This document shows, in pieces, positions 1 to 12,030 of a DNA stretch of 51,073 bases. Each line of letters starts with the position of its first letter. Positions within the stretch are counted from its first letter, which is position 1. Source of the DNA: Diphasiastrum complanatum (lineage: Eukaryota > Streptophyta > Lycopodiopsida > Lycopodiales > Lycopodiaceae). Below the pieces are notes generated by a model. That model was given only the letters and a program-made list of their open reading frames with translations, made no database searches and was not told where the DNA came from. The stretch covers positions 21,821,584 to 21,872,656 of the forward strand of contig CM055094.1 of assembly GCA_029204225.1 (NCBI GenBank), given 5' to 3'. A program made the position numbers and the translations under genes.

Positions 1-162
1 TTCCATCGCCGATGATTTCCTCGGCTGAATTAATGAGAAACTTCATGATTCTGAGTATGAACTCTTTCACTTGCTTTGAAATCTCGTATGCATTGTGATG
101 TTGGGGATGTGAATGTGTTTTCATGCTTTAACACCGAAAATTCGCATCACGAACAATAGCTT

Positions 163-1532
163 TTGCAAGATTTAAAGCAAGAGTCTAGTGAAGTTTTTCC
201 GAAGCAGCTACCTTATGGACTACCACCCGCTCGGTCGGTGGATCATAAGATAGATCTTTTGCTCGATAGCCGTACTATCTTCAGACAACCATATCGGTTT
301 AGTCAGAAGGAAGAGGTGGAAGTGGCTAGGCAGATCGAGGAGTATCTCAGGATGGGACACATAAGACCTAGTAAATCTCCATGGGAGCACCTGTCCTTCT
401 TAAGAGTAAGAAAGATGGGAGTTTCCGGCTATGTGTAGATTACAAGGGTCTGAACAAACTAACAGTTAAAAATAAATACCCGTTGCCCAGGATGGACGAT
501 CTCATAGATCGATTGAATGGAGCAAAATACTTCATGAAAATTGATCTACGTACGGGATACCATCAGATTAGGATGCATCCGGAAGATGTATCTAAAACCG
601 GTTCTAGGACTAGGTTTGGCCAATACGAATTTCTTGTATTGCCCTTTGGTTTGACAAATGCTCCGGCTACTTTCCAGCAAATGAAGAACGATTTATTTCG
701 TCCATATTTGGGGAAGTTTGTAGTAGTGTTTCTGGACGATATTCTGATCTATAGTAGAAGACTCAAAGAGCATGCTAAGCATCTCCGTACTGTCTTACGT
801 ATCTTAAGACAAGAGAAGATTTATGCAAAAGAATCAAAGTGCGAATTCTTCAAGAAGGAACCTTGGTCATAAGATTACCTCCTTTGGGATCAAGATTGAC
901 GAAGAAAAGGTGAAGACGGTAGTGGAATGGCCATTCCTAAAACGGTGTGTGAACTTAAGTCATTCTTAGGTTTCACTGTGTTTTTCCGCAGATTTGTAGA
1001 GGAGTACTTGAAGATTGCTGCATTTCTCAACAATATGTTGAAAGGAGTGAAAAGCCGCAAAGACAGGCCAAGTCCTCCTATTAGATGGAATGAGAAATTA
1101 GATGAGAGTTTTCGCAAACTCAAGCTTCTAATTGCCTCAGCTCCAGTTTTGAGAATAGCGGATCCAGATTTGCCATTCGTCATTAACATTGACGCGAGTG
1201 ATATGGCTATTGGAGCTGTTCTCTTACAGGAAGGTCAGCCCGTTGCCTTTGAAAGTAAGAAACTAACCGATGCACAGGTCAGGTACACCACTCAGGAAAA
1301 AGAGCTTTTTGCTGTGATCCATGCTTTGAAATCATGGAGGCATTACCTGTACGGTAATAAATTCGTGGTTAATATGGATCATCAACCTTTAAAGTATTTT
1401 TGTAATCAGAATGATTTGCGAGGTCGTAAGGCCAGATGGGCAGAACCCATGCAAGAATTTGACTTTGAAGTGCGGTATATCAGGGGCTCATGTAATCAGG
1501 TGGCTGATGCCTTAGTCGAATTGGTGAAGTGA
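163..1532 (+). pseudogene. Ty3/gypsy pol remnant: reverse transcriptase and RNase H
   Basis: Three overlapping frames together encode a Ty3-type pol. 163-438 has the region just before the RT palm ([10 protein letters not shown]). 381-872 has the RT core: [33 protein letters not shown] and the catalytic FLDDILIYS box. 927-1532 has the RNase H domain, with INIDASDMAIGAVL, YTTQEKELFAVIHAL and DHQPLKYF. The frame changes near 385-430 and again near 870-930, so the gene is broken by two frameshifts. The catalytic Asp residues of RT and RNase H are still present. The RT would copy element RNA into cDNA in cytoplasmic particles. It is followed by a decayed integrase in the same orientation. Confidence 0.9.
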
Positions 1533-2576
1533 ACGAACTTTCCTTCACTGAGATCAGTACAGACTTTTACCTCTCCCTGAGAGGTCTTTATGAGAAAGAC
1601 CCACATTTTGGACCAATCTGGAATAGGGTTCTAGCAGTTTCATCAAGCGGACTGATAATCATGGTGATCAGTCTGGAGGGAAGGATATAAAGGGTACTGA
1701 TGACTTCTCTATCCGTAATGGACTTTTGTTCAGGAAAGGAAAGGTTTGTGTGCCTGATGTGGATGTTGTTAAGAATAAAATTCTTTATGAATGTCATGAC
1801 TCACCATGAGCAGGACATCCCGGCATACATCATCGTACATTGGATTTGGTACGAAGGGATTTTTTTGGCCAAAACTCAAGCCCCTTTGTAGAATCTTATG
1901 TGGTCAAGTGTGACCAATGCCAGTTGAATAAAGCTGAACGCCATAAAGCTGGCGGTTTGTTGCATCTACTAGATATCCTTGATAAGAGATTTGATAGTAT
2001 TTCCATGGATTTCGTGAATGTGGGTTACCCAGACCGAGGATGAATAAATCAACAATAACGTGCACTTTGGGTTGTGGTCGCATCCGTCTTCAAGCTCAAC
2101 CAGATTGAGTGTCTAACGTTTATATCCGATAAGATTATGCTCTGGAAGCCCCGGGCGCAACAGGCATTCAGCATTTTATAAAATCGGTCAGCAGATATTA
2201 GTGTCAGAGCGATCGATTTATTGCTTTATGAATTACACATAATTTGATATTTGTGAGCGATCACCTGCATCCGAAGTTCACTGGTCACATTTTGGTCGTC
2301 CATATTTGCTAAACTTGAGAGGACGACACTGAGCGAATTGGATCTTTCATTCTGATCCATGGGACCTTAGCACGTATGAGTTGTACATGAGACGAAAGAA
2401 CAAGATCATATATCATGGAACAAAGTTCTATCGGGCATATGTTTTTTGGCCAGACGGCAATATGATTGCGGGGAAAGGTAGCCTTCCCCGATCTGAGTTA
2501 CTATAATAGTAGTAAGTCACTCGGCTACCCCGTGCTTATAGCCCATTTATGCTTCTAATACTGACTTCGTTTAATA
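1533..2576 (+). pseudogene. Decayed integrase core of the same Ty3/gypsy element
   Basis: Short frames retain pieces of the integrase zinc-finger region (SYVVKCDQCQLNKAERHKAG at about 1879-1950) and of the following catalytic domain (ISMDFVNV at about 2000). From roughly 2040 to 2570 I see no readable integrase, only stops and shifted frames. It bridges RNase H upstream and the integrase C-terminus downstream in the expected order, so it belongs to one degraded element. Confidence 0.6.
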
Positions 2577-3015
2577 GTGCAGCCTCGATCATCGACCCAT
2601 TGCGGGTTGGAGGAATCGGTTGAACAATGTTTCGAGAAAGTAGCGGATTTCCTACACGATATGCAAGAAATGCTACGGATTGCACGTGAAAATGTCCAGA
2701 GTGCCCAGGATAGGGACAGACATTATGCAAATATGAAAAGATCACCGAGAGACTTCCAAGTGGGAGATTGGGTATATTTGAGAATCCCGAAGGATTCAAG
2801 TGTAATGCGTACCAGCAAGCATTATAAGTTGTCCCCTAGATTTAGAGGACCGTTTAAAATCTTGAAAAAGATCGGATCCTTAGCTTACCAATTGGAACTC
2901 CCGGAAGGATCGCAAGTGCATCCCGTATTTCAAGGAAGTCGTCTCAAAAAGAGTTTTCGTGAAGAAGAGCGTCTTGGATCTGGAGATCAGTTGGACCTGT
3001 TGGATGAATTGGCTG
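2577..3015 (+). pseudogene. Ty3/gypsy integrase C-terminal domain
   Basis: The frame reads DRDRHYAN, then FQVGDWVYLRI, YKLSPRFRGPFKI and VHPVFQGSRLKK, which is the standard SH3-like C-terminal part of Ty3 integrases. No chromodomain follows. Instead the reading frame runs directly into a gag-like segment (FDGRAATWWRVY, 3027-3059) belonging to a second element, so this end is chimeric. Confidence 0.8.
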
Positions 3016-4450
3016 GTTTACATTTTGATGGACGCGCCGCCACGTGGTGGCGAGTTTATTGAGCTGATCCTGATCGGGAAGGGCTCCATTTATGGCATAC
3101 CTTTCGCCGTGACCTCCGTCATGCTATGATTGATCCTCAGTGGCTCGACCGCCAACGTGATACATTCCGAAGTCTCACTCAAACCAGTGACCTTGCTTCT
3201 TATACAGATCAGTTTATGGAGCTTTCTTATCTTTTCGCAGATCTACAACCCACTGAGCTTATTTCTCGTTACATTGTTGGGCTTCGTGGTGCCTTACGTT
3301 ATGATGTTTCTTCCTTCCATCCTCCCACACTTGTTGAGGCGATGTCTCTTGCCAGTACTTTACAACATAAGTACTCTGACACCCTTCCCGCTTCTCCCGA
3401 TCCTTCTGCTTCATCTTTTCCCGCTACGTCCACCCCTACATCTGCTCTTTCCATTGTCCCTTCGTCTCCTCGTCTTCCGACTCCTCGACCTTCTTTTGTC
3501 CGACGTTACACGTCTGTAGCGTTCGCTGACCTTCAGCAGAAGCGTCTTTGCTTTCGTTGTAAGAGTCCTGACCATTTTGCCCGTGATTGCCATCAGCCTC
3601 TCCCTACTACTACTGCTGTTTTTTACCATGACGGCACTACTCCAGATGATTCTGATATCTACATTCATATTTTTGATGAGCCTGACCTATCGTTTGAGCC
3701 TTCCACTGATTTACTTCCTGCTACTTGCCATGCTCAGCTTGCCTATGCTACTTGGACAGGGCGTCCTGGTCCTCGCTCCATTTGGTTACGTGTAAGCGTT
3801 ACAGGTCGTGAGTATATTGCTTTAGTTGCAACACTCATTCTTTTATCAGCAGTTACATCACTAGTCGGATCCGTGCTTCACCTGTTCCTACTTCACAGCC
3901 TCTCACAGTTGAGGTTGCCAGTTCCCATTCTTTTCCTAGTTCTCAGATGTTTCAGCGTTTACCATACCGCATTGGAGATTTTTCTGGACAGGCAGATCTT
4001 TACATTATTCCTATGGAGCGTTATGATCTTATCCTTGGTGCTGATTGGTTTGCATCTCTTGGAGCCGTTACACTGGATTATCGCATTTTGGAGGTTCTTA
4101 GTCTAGTTACATAACGCTTACAGCTTTCTGCTTCCACACGAGCCTGTGATGATTCCATGTCAGTTTATTACGTGCTGCTATTGAGGATGACGCTCCTTGT
4201 GATGCTGAGTTTCCTGCTCCCGAGTTGTTTCCATTTTTACCTGCTGCTATATTACAGGTTCGTCTATACGATAGTCGATGCCGCCGACAGATTCAGTTTT
4301 TGGTCCAGTGGGATGGTCGTCCTATTGAGGAGGCCACATGGGAGCCTATTGATGTCTTTTATCATACACCATCACTTGCGGATCAGGCTCGTGCTCTTGC
4401 TACACTTGTTGATTCCTCTACATTTAGATGCTGTTCTAGTTGTTGATGCA
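3016..4450 (+). pseudogene. Ty3 chromovirus remnant: gag, protease part and chromodomain
   Basis: A gag region (RRDLRHAMIDPQW, QFMELSYLFADLQ, RYIVGLRGALRYDV) is followed by a CCHC zinc knuckle (LCFRCKSPDHFARDC, about 3547-3593). In a shifted frame comes the tail of an aspartic protease (YDLILGADWFASLG, about 4022-4063). The long frame 3126-4106 carries gag and knuckle. Sequence then jumps straight to a chromodomain (QIQFLVQWDGRP, EEATWEPIDVFYH, about 4256-4375), which normally sits at the end of integrase. RT, RNase H and most of integrase are absent, so this is an internal-deletion derivative. Chromodomains target such elements to heterochromatin. Confidence 0.8.
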
Positions 4451-4523
4451 CCAAGGCTTGCTGCTGTTTGATCTAGGTTATTTTAAGCAGTTGGGTCTTT
4501 TTTTTTGTGTCAGGGAGAGTTAT

Positions 4524-4990
4524 GGACTTGGCTCAGTACATTCGCCGCGTCCATTTACATTTACTTTACTTTATGCATAAGCAGGCCTTGGGCCCTTTTT
4601 ATTCATTAGTGACACTTAGACTATATGGTTGGCCTTTGGCCTTATTATTCATTATTAGGGCCATTTGGACACATATACTGGAGAGTGGGGGCCTTTCTTG
4701 GAGGGCACACTATTATCCCTCCGCAGTTGGGCCCAAGCCACCGGAGCTTCATTTTTTTAGGGCTTCCTCTTGGCTATAAGTAGGGAAGCTTGTGTCATTT
4801 GTTATTCAGCTGATGACTATTGACTCTCTCTCTCTAGTCTCCTTAATCTCTCTCTCTCCTGCTTTCTAGGGTTAAGTCTTGCTTATGTGCTGCTTTCATA
4901 GCTTAAGTCTTGCCTTATGTTGATGCTTTCATAGCCTTAGCTCTAGATCAGCTTGGGGCTCTATTCGTAACTCTGCACCACCTCACCCTT
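4524..4990 (+). repeat. Putative 3' LTR of the chromovirus remnant
   Basis: Non-coding sequence follows the chromodomain stop and a purine-rich stretch (gggagag, 4513-4519). It contains a TATA-like ctataagtaggg at about 4770, CT-rich runs downstream of it, and two tandem ~31-bp copies of aagtcttgc..tttcatagc (4874-4937). The other LTR is not in the window, so both boundaries are estimates. Confidence 0.45.
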
Positions 4991-5365
4991 TGGTCATCAA
5001 GTCACGTTAGAACCTTGGGCCAACTTACTCACATGACCCATGGGTCATGCCTATCCCCCTTTATGAGGGTCACCTCCTAACCACACATGGCTTTATGACC
5101 TTATGACTTTACCTTAGACTCCTATGTCCGTTCTTGACACCATAGCACAGGTCATAGGTACTGCAGGTACAACAGGCAAAAGATGATGGGAAGAGGATCT
5201 CTCTCCTTTGGAGAAATCCTTTCAAAAAAATTTGTGGAATGCAAGGGGGTTGTTCTACAAGCACAAGGGGGCCTAAGGTTAAAGGGATGGTTAAAGGTGT
5301 GAGGAGAGAAGAGCCCCCCTCACTTTTGTACTTGCAGCAGGTACAGAGAAGAGGTGTATGCTCAC
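4991..5365. other. Non-coding spacer
   Basis: I see no coding potential. It contains a perfect 14-bp palindrome, TGACCCATGGGTCA (5034-5047). The last five bases, ctcac, are the left target-site duplication of the miniature LTR element that follows. Confidence 0.5.
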
Positions 5366-5732
5366 TGTGAAAAAGTTTTTACACTTGGTGTGTGTGGTGA
5401 ACCTAGAACCTCCCCCATTCCGGTGGGGTGCTCTAACATTGAGCTACTCTTCATTTGTGTTCCTGGAGTGTTGTGCAAAGGCTATAGCCTTGGACACTTT
5501 CTAACACTCCCCCTCAAGGCATAGCCCTTTTTAGCTACCGCCCCGCCTAGACCACATTCACAACCATGGCCTGATACCATGTGAAAAGTTTTTTACACTT
5601 GGTGTGTGGTTGGGCTAGGGATTGAAACTAGGACCTCCCCCATTCCGGTGGGGTGCTCTACCATTGAGCTACCCATCCCATTTGTGTTCCTAGAGTGTTG
5701 TGCAAAGGCTATAGCCTTGACACTTTCTAACA
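5366..5732 (-). mobile_element. Complete miniature LTR retrotransposon (TRIM) with tRNA-like LTRs
   Basis: Two direct repeats, 5366-5506 and 5580-5732, both start TG and end CA and share most of their sequence. They flank only 73 bp. A perfect 5-bp target-site duplication, ctcac, lies on both sides (5361-5365 and 5733-5737). On the minus strand the first LTR is followed at once by TGGTATCAGGCC (5568-5579), close to the initiator-Met tRNA primer site, and a polypurine tract (about CTTGAGGGGGAG, 5507-5518) precedes the other LTR. It therefore has everything needed in cis and no coding capacity. Each LTR carries a tRNA-like segment on the minus strand (5608-5679 in the second LTR), with GTAGCTCAATGGTAGAGC as an A-box-like D arm. 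A palindrome, AAGGCTATAGCCTT, lies at 5708-5721. Confidence 0.9.
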
Positions 5733-5737
5733 CTCAC

Positions 5738-7071
5738 CTCCTCCTTCCTCCAAAGAAAGAAACCAAGCTCAAAGTGCTTGAGTTTCTTTTAAGCCCAAAA
5801 GTTTAGTTTATTAGTTTTAACTTAGGTTAAAAAGTTTTATAAATGCTTAATTTAATAAGTTTTACAAACTTATATAAAGTTTTTCTTAAGTTAAAGCTTT
5901 ACAAAGCTTTGAAGCTTTAGAATGCACACAAAAGTTATGATTAAAAGAACTTTTGTACATCAAGTCCCTTTGTACATAAGTAAAAACGGTTTTGCTCAAA
6001 AGGCTTTACAAAAAACTTAGTTTAGCTTTTGAAGAAAGAGGCCTGGCTGTCTGAAACAAGGACAATAGGCGCAGGCCGCCTGCCATCCGGCCGAGCACAT
6101 GCAAGGGCCCGACAATATTTTTATTTTACGGTTCCAAAATGCTCAAAACAGTCATATTTGACTGTTTGGGATTTGCAAAAATATGTCAATATCACCTCCA
6201 ACTAGGGCATTGGAAATAGGTGGGTGTATTGCCGCGAAAAATCAGCAAGGTAGCTCAAACTGCGGTAGCAAAGAGGGTGATGCAATGGCTTGAATGAGGC
6301 CAAAAGCCAAGAAATAACTACTAATGAAATATGTGTTGAAATTACCTCCAAATAGGGTGCTAGGAATAACGGAAGGTATTACCTTGAAAAATCAGCTAAT
6401 GAAGTAAAAAATAACCAAACAAATACGGTGATGGAGCCTCTAGAAGACTGTCAAAAACTAGCAAACAAATGCTAATTAAGAAGTGCCAATATGTCCTCCA
6501 AATAAGGCACTAAAAAGTGCAATAGGTACTGCTTAAAAAATCTGCCAAATTGGCTGCTTCAAAAGATAGTGGCCACCAAATTTGCCATTGGAAACATTAT
6601 CCCAATTTTTTTTTTTTCTTTTTTTGGTCGTTACGCTTAGCAGAAGTCTTCCGCTAAAGATCCACCGAAAAAAAATGGAGATCCACCAAGTGTGGAGAGA
6701 ACTAGCAACCCCACCAAGGAAGGAAAGTGCTATACTACAAAATTATACCAGTCTATGAGTACTGTATCAATGAAGCATAAATGACTATAAGAGACACATC
6801 AATCAATCCCCCATAAGATTGGCCAAGAGCATATGATATAATCAATGGCTAAAGCCCTACAAGCAATAGCAGAGGGCTAATCTACCTAATGAGTAAAGAA
6901 AGAGTAAACCAAATCATAAGCTACCTAATGAGCAAATGGCAGCCCTATATATACCATCTAGAGGCCCTTAGTGGAACCTTCTCTTCTAAAATTGAGATAT
7001 CCCTTAAAGTTGTTAGAATGAGCGTCAATTAAGGCATGATCATTGTCATTTAATAATTTTGTGATGTGTAG
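5738..7071. other. Non-coding: probable allantoinase intron
   Basis: AT-rich sequence with no recognisable exon. I looked for the N-terminal and middle allantoinase motifs and found none. It holds a short GC-rich patch at 6065-6110 and the degenerate tandem repeat described separately. The acceptor of the first visible allantoinase exon is at 7070-7071. Confidence 0.5.
6186..6600. repeat. Degenerate tandem repeat, ~150-bp unit, about three copies
   Basis: The phrase 'acctccaa.tagggc....ggaa' followed about 35 bp later by 'gaaaaatcagc' recurs at about 6191, 6344 and 6493 (third copy 'gtcctccaaataaggcac' and 'aaaaaatctgc'). The period is about 150 bp and the copies have diverged strongly. Confidence 0.55.
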
Positions 7072-10000
7072 GGAGAAGCAGGCTGTGCAAGAATTGGTAA
7101 ATGCTGCCCAAATCACCACTGCTGGGTCTTCTGCTCAGGGTGCTCATATTCATATTGTTCATCTGTCAGATGCAGGCAACTCCCTTGATCTTATTAAGGT
7201 GTGTGCTAGTTTTTGGAGTACTTTGAATGAGAAAAGCAAGTTGATTAGGTATGAAGCGTCACAAGATCGTGCATTGGGTCGTTAGCACGAACAATACATA
7301 TCAAATGCATTATTGAGTGATCTCTACCTGGGCTCTTTAGGTAGTCTTGAATGTTTAAATCTTGCAAACTTAATCTGCTTGTGGCAAGGGATGGAAAGGT
7401 CTCACATTGGTGAGATTGCTTCTACCATCATGTTGTTATCATTAAGTTAGGCATTCCATTTTGATCTTGATCCTAAATACTCTCCTTCTCCCAATTTCAT
7501 GTAGAGCTCTAGCATGATAAGTCTTAATGTTCTGCAAGCAGATGGGAGGAGGAAAAGTTTGTACTTTATTTTTAGATTTTCCTCGTGAAAATATTTAGCT
7601 TGGTGTTTCTATGACAGGTGTTGACACAAAATTGACTTCCCTGCCACATACTTAAATATAAGCCTTTGGCATCATGGCAAAATACAGTAAAGAATAACCT
7701 ACAGTTGCAGGTTCCAATGCCACTTTATGCTACTTGAGAGTTACCATTGCTGAAATTCGTGAAAAGCAGATGTAGTTAGTTTGATCACACACAATAATTA
7801 TTTCTTTGCAGAATGCCTGAAGTCTTGATCAAGATTACAGGCCCCTTATCCCTGAAAACTTTGCATGCTAGGCTTCACTTCTAGCTTTGGCAGCATAATT
7901 TCCAGAAGTCCAAGCAGACGCTATACTGGACTTAGTGTCATGAAGTAGAAGTTGAAGTCAGCACATGTTGCCACCTTTTTCCACTCCAAAAACATGCTAC
8001 ATTTTGCAGTTGGCACTGATACAACTGAATCTCCAAGACTAAACTACACAAAAGCTTTGGATTGCTATAATACGTAAGAGAATTCGAATCCATCAATTAT
8101 CTTTCAGTGTGAAATTTCATTCTCAATTTTTCTGCACTTCTAACAATGATTCTTCAGTAAATGTTTACACATGCTTGGTTGGGATTTCCTACCATGAGTT
8201 CTTGTAACATGGATTCACAAAGCAGAATACAGTTAGACATTTATGGCATTTGTCACATTCAGCCAATAAAGGTAATTGCACCAAAGGGAGATATAGATCT
8301 ATAGACAGTAAAGACATATTGGCTTCCCTGTCATGCCGTGAAAAATCTGTATTGAAGATTTTGGACAGTACTCTTTGTAACTTAGCCAAGTGTATCACCT
8401 GTTACAGAAGGCAAAACATGATGGAGCTCATTTGAGTGTAGAAACATGCCCCCACTATCTGTCGTTCTCTGCAGAAGAAATTCCAGATGGCAACACGCAG
8501 TACAAGTGTGCGCCGCCAATAAGACATGCAGAAAACAGAGCTTCTCTTTGGAAGGCTCTCATGGTTAGTGTTTCAAGTCTTTTCACATTTAGCTGCATTC
8601 ACATGCTGGTTCTGATAATTTTATCTCTCATGCTTCTATTCTTTGACTACCCATAGTATAGATGCAGCCTACAGATCATCTTGAACTAGCCTTAGACCTA
8701 TCTTATTTACATAAAATAGTGTGTTAATGGGACCCTTTTCTCTGCACTTCTGATAGTTTTGTTATACACATTTTTGTTGCATGTTTTTGGACCAAGATCT
8801 TTCACATTTGTGATAATGTAAGGTATTTTGACCTGAGATTTCAAGTTTTTTTAAAAAAAATCAAATGATCTATTTCCTTCCAACTAGTAGTGACTAGCTA
8901 ACCTCAGTGACTATGTAAGTTTCTCTTGAGTGAATTCTCAATAGTCGACCATCACTGAAAATACTTTATCTGTAAAGTCAACTCTAGGCAGTAGGGTGCA
9001 CCCGATAATAAGAGATCTCTTCACAGGATCAAAAATGTTGGATCAGATTCCATGCGAGAACCAACCCGTCTAAAGTCTTCCAAGTAGTTAAACCATTGTA
9101 GTCAGTGGCTTTTAGTCGTAGGAAGGTTGCTCAAGCACCCTATCTGTGGTACTACAACTAGATGAGCAAATATAGATTTTTAACTTGCTCTTTGAAGCTA
9201 GTATCCATGTGTAAACTATTCAAGACAAGCAAATTGCGCTTTGGATGCATGATGCACGGCCATTTCTTACTGAGCTAGGTCAAAAGATGAGAGGACCATG
9301 GGAATCATAATGACTGAGGAGTCAGATAAATACATCCCTAACACTATCTGCATTGCTCATAGTCATGTGTGAATAACTCTCCCCAACTGACAAAACCTCT
9401 ACTTTGTTTTGCTTCCATTCTTCCAATCAGAGGTGAACTGGTTTTTTCATTATTATTTCATCTTCTTGGAAATTGATATTCATTCATATGGTACAGGAAG
9501 GACACATCGACTTTCTAAGTTCAGATCATTCACCAGCTCCACCAGAATTGAAACTTTTAGAAGAGGGCGATTTCATCAATGCTTGGGGTGGAATTTCATC
9601 ACTGCAGGTAAAATTGCCTCCATATGCTTGAAAAAACAGAAGAACTTTTGGAAGGCTTGAAGTTGTTTACATCTGCCATTGCTAAAAGATCGGTTGTAGT
9701 TGCTTCCACTAAAATGCTTCCAGGAATTCTAAGCAGTGTTTTTTTTGCATATTTCAAAAGATTGCCTTTTGCCTCTATAACTACTGGTGTTGGATTAGGC
9801 TTTTTCTGATAGTACGTTGGTATTATCTTCTACAGCTAGTTCTACCAGCAACCTGGACCTTTGGAAAGGAACATGGCATAACCTTGGAAAGAGTAGCACT
9901 TTGGTGGAGCGTGAATCCGGCTAAACTTGCTAAACTGTCTCAGAAGGTACCCTGCTATACTTTCTCGTGGCTAGACTGGTTACAAGCTTCAAATTGAATA

Positions 10001-11998
10001 ATTGAGAATACCATAACCAGCTTGAACACATGCGCTAGATTGGCATGATGTGACTAGTATAAATCGTTAAAGGCAGAATTTAGAATCGACATGATGTGTA
10101 GATTGAGAAGTGTGTGTGCTAAAGACAAGTATTTGACTCAAGAAATTTGAGTTAATGCATAGACACTAGATACATTTAAAGTTAAACCATTATTTGAAGT
10201 GGAGTCATTCTAGAACGCTATTGCCAAAAAAAGTCTTGTGACTGAGGTTGACCCTTTCATGGTCTAGTTAACTTTGGGTGCGAGTCCGAACCATTCTCAA
10301 ATGAGATTTTAGTTTCTCTAGGTTTTTTTTGGGATCAAGAGTTTCTTTGTCAGTTTTGTTGAAAAAACTCAGTGTGCAAGGGAGTCCAGTATTTTAACTT
10401 CTGAGCAGTCACAGGCACTTGGTCGCATGCTATTGTTAGTGATATTTCAAGTCTAACAAGTAGGCATATTCAGGTGTTTCTTTTGCAACAGCTATGTTTA
10501 CAAATGGGTGTTATGCTTGACCCAAATTTTGACCTCAGATCATCAGCCTTCAAGAAGCAATTGCCCTAATTGCTTTCATGTGTACTCAATAATGTGTTTG
10601 TGGTAACACTTCAGGGGGTTGGTCTTTCATCCCTGCATAGTAGAATCGATACAAATGATAGAGAGGGAATACATCTTTGGCAAGATGTAAGGTGAAGAAA
10701 TTTCACGACTTTGGAGAATCTTCTAATAATGTTTCAATTTGCAAACTGTGCTTGTTATTTCTTCATTATACAACAATGTCGTTAGATTTTTAGATCACGT
10801 TACTTGATAAAAACATTTCGGTTGCTATACCTCTCAATCCAACCTATAACACCCAAGTTATCTTAGTGATTTATAATGTATGGAGTAGTAGCATGGTCTA
10901 GACTATACATTGACGAAATTTACCATTGTGCTTTTTAAAATTTGCAAGAACATGTATGAGAAGCTAGAAAAGTCCATATTGCACAGTACAACATTGAGAA
11001 ATCTACATTCATATCTTGATTCAAGATCCCAAAAGCTCCGATAATAAAAGTTCCACTTTTCGGCTCTTAATCTTCTTTGTTTTTTAGAGAACAGATCCTT
11101 AGCCTTTGCAGCATTCAAGAGCATATCCGGACTTCTAACAATAGGGTCTGGAAGGGACTGATATCAATAAAGTTTTGAGGTCCAAATATTTGGGAGATGG
11201 TAATTTTTCAGCTCTACTTATATTAGATTTTCTAGTAAAGATTAGCAGTTTGCTAAACTTACATTCTATTGGCATTCATTCATTCATACCTCAATTGGTG
11301 TGATATAGCACATCTTTGTTAACTGGAAAAGTCATCCACCACTTGCTATCAGTTTTAGGCTTCCAAACCTCAAAATTAACTCTCATTTTCTTGATGGTGA
11401 TTTGCTGCTGCTTGATTGGTGCTTGGACACACTTCTAAAGGTGTCCACTGTGCTCTCCAGTTTGTAGAAATTTACAGCCATCAATTAAAAACCATACACT
11501 ATTTTCTGTTGCCAATCAACTCAGGACATGATTTTGAGGATGGCTTTTGTGCACATTTGGTGGCATTCTCAGTTAAACATGCCATGTATGATGTATTCCA
11601 GATCTTAGAAACCCGTTCCGACCCTTTTGGGTCGGAACGTACAGTACGTTCCGGAATGTGCTGGGTCGGAACGTTTCAAAAGCCCTCCTAAAAAGCTTGG
11701 TGTCGGCAATGTTGAACGGGAGGTTTAACGCAATGTTGAACGGGAGGTTTAACTCATATATCATGTTGGCCACAGCCTGCTGAGCCGCTCTCTGAAGACG
11801 AGGAGCCACTTCCTCCCCCATAGTCCTCTGTCGGTGTGTATGTGAACTAGCAGGTGTATGGGAGGTAGATCGAGAGGCAGGTGGAGGTATGGTGCAACGG
11901 AAGCGGTCTGACGGTGAGGATGGGTGGCTGGAGCATGGGATGGCGGGGCAGCATGTGGTGCTGGGGCAGGAGGCTCTAGAATGGGAGTAGGTGGAGCT

Positions 11999-12030
<32 letters not shown>

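Noticed and set aside
6186-6600. CRISPR-like spaced repeats
   Set aside because: Only about three strongly diverged ~150-bp tandem units in a plant nuclear intron; no conserved short repeats and spacers.
8189-8435. Short ORFs on both strands beside the second allantoinase exon
   Set aside because: Intron sequence with no resemblance to a protein family; the real exon begins at 8408 after a splice acceptor.
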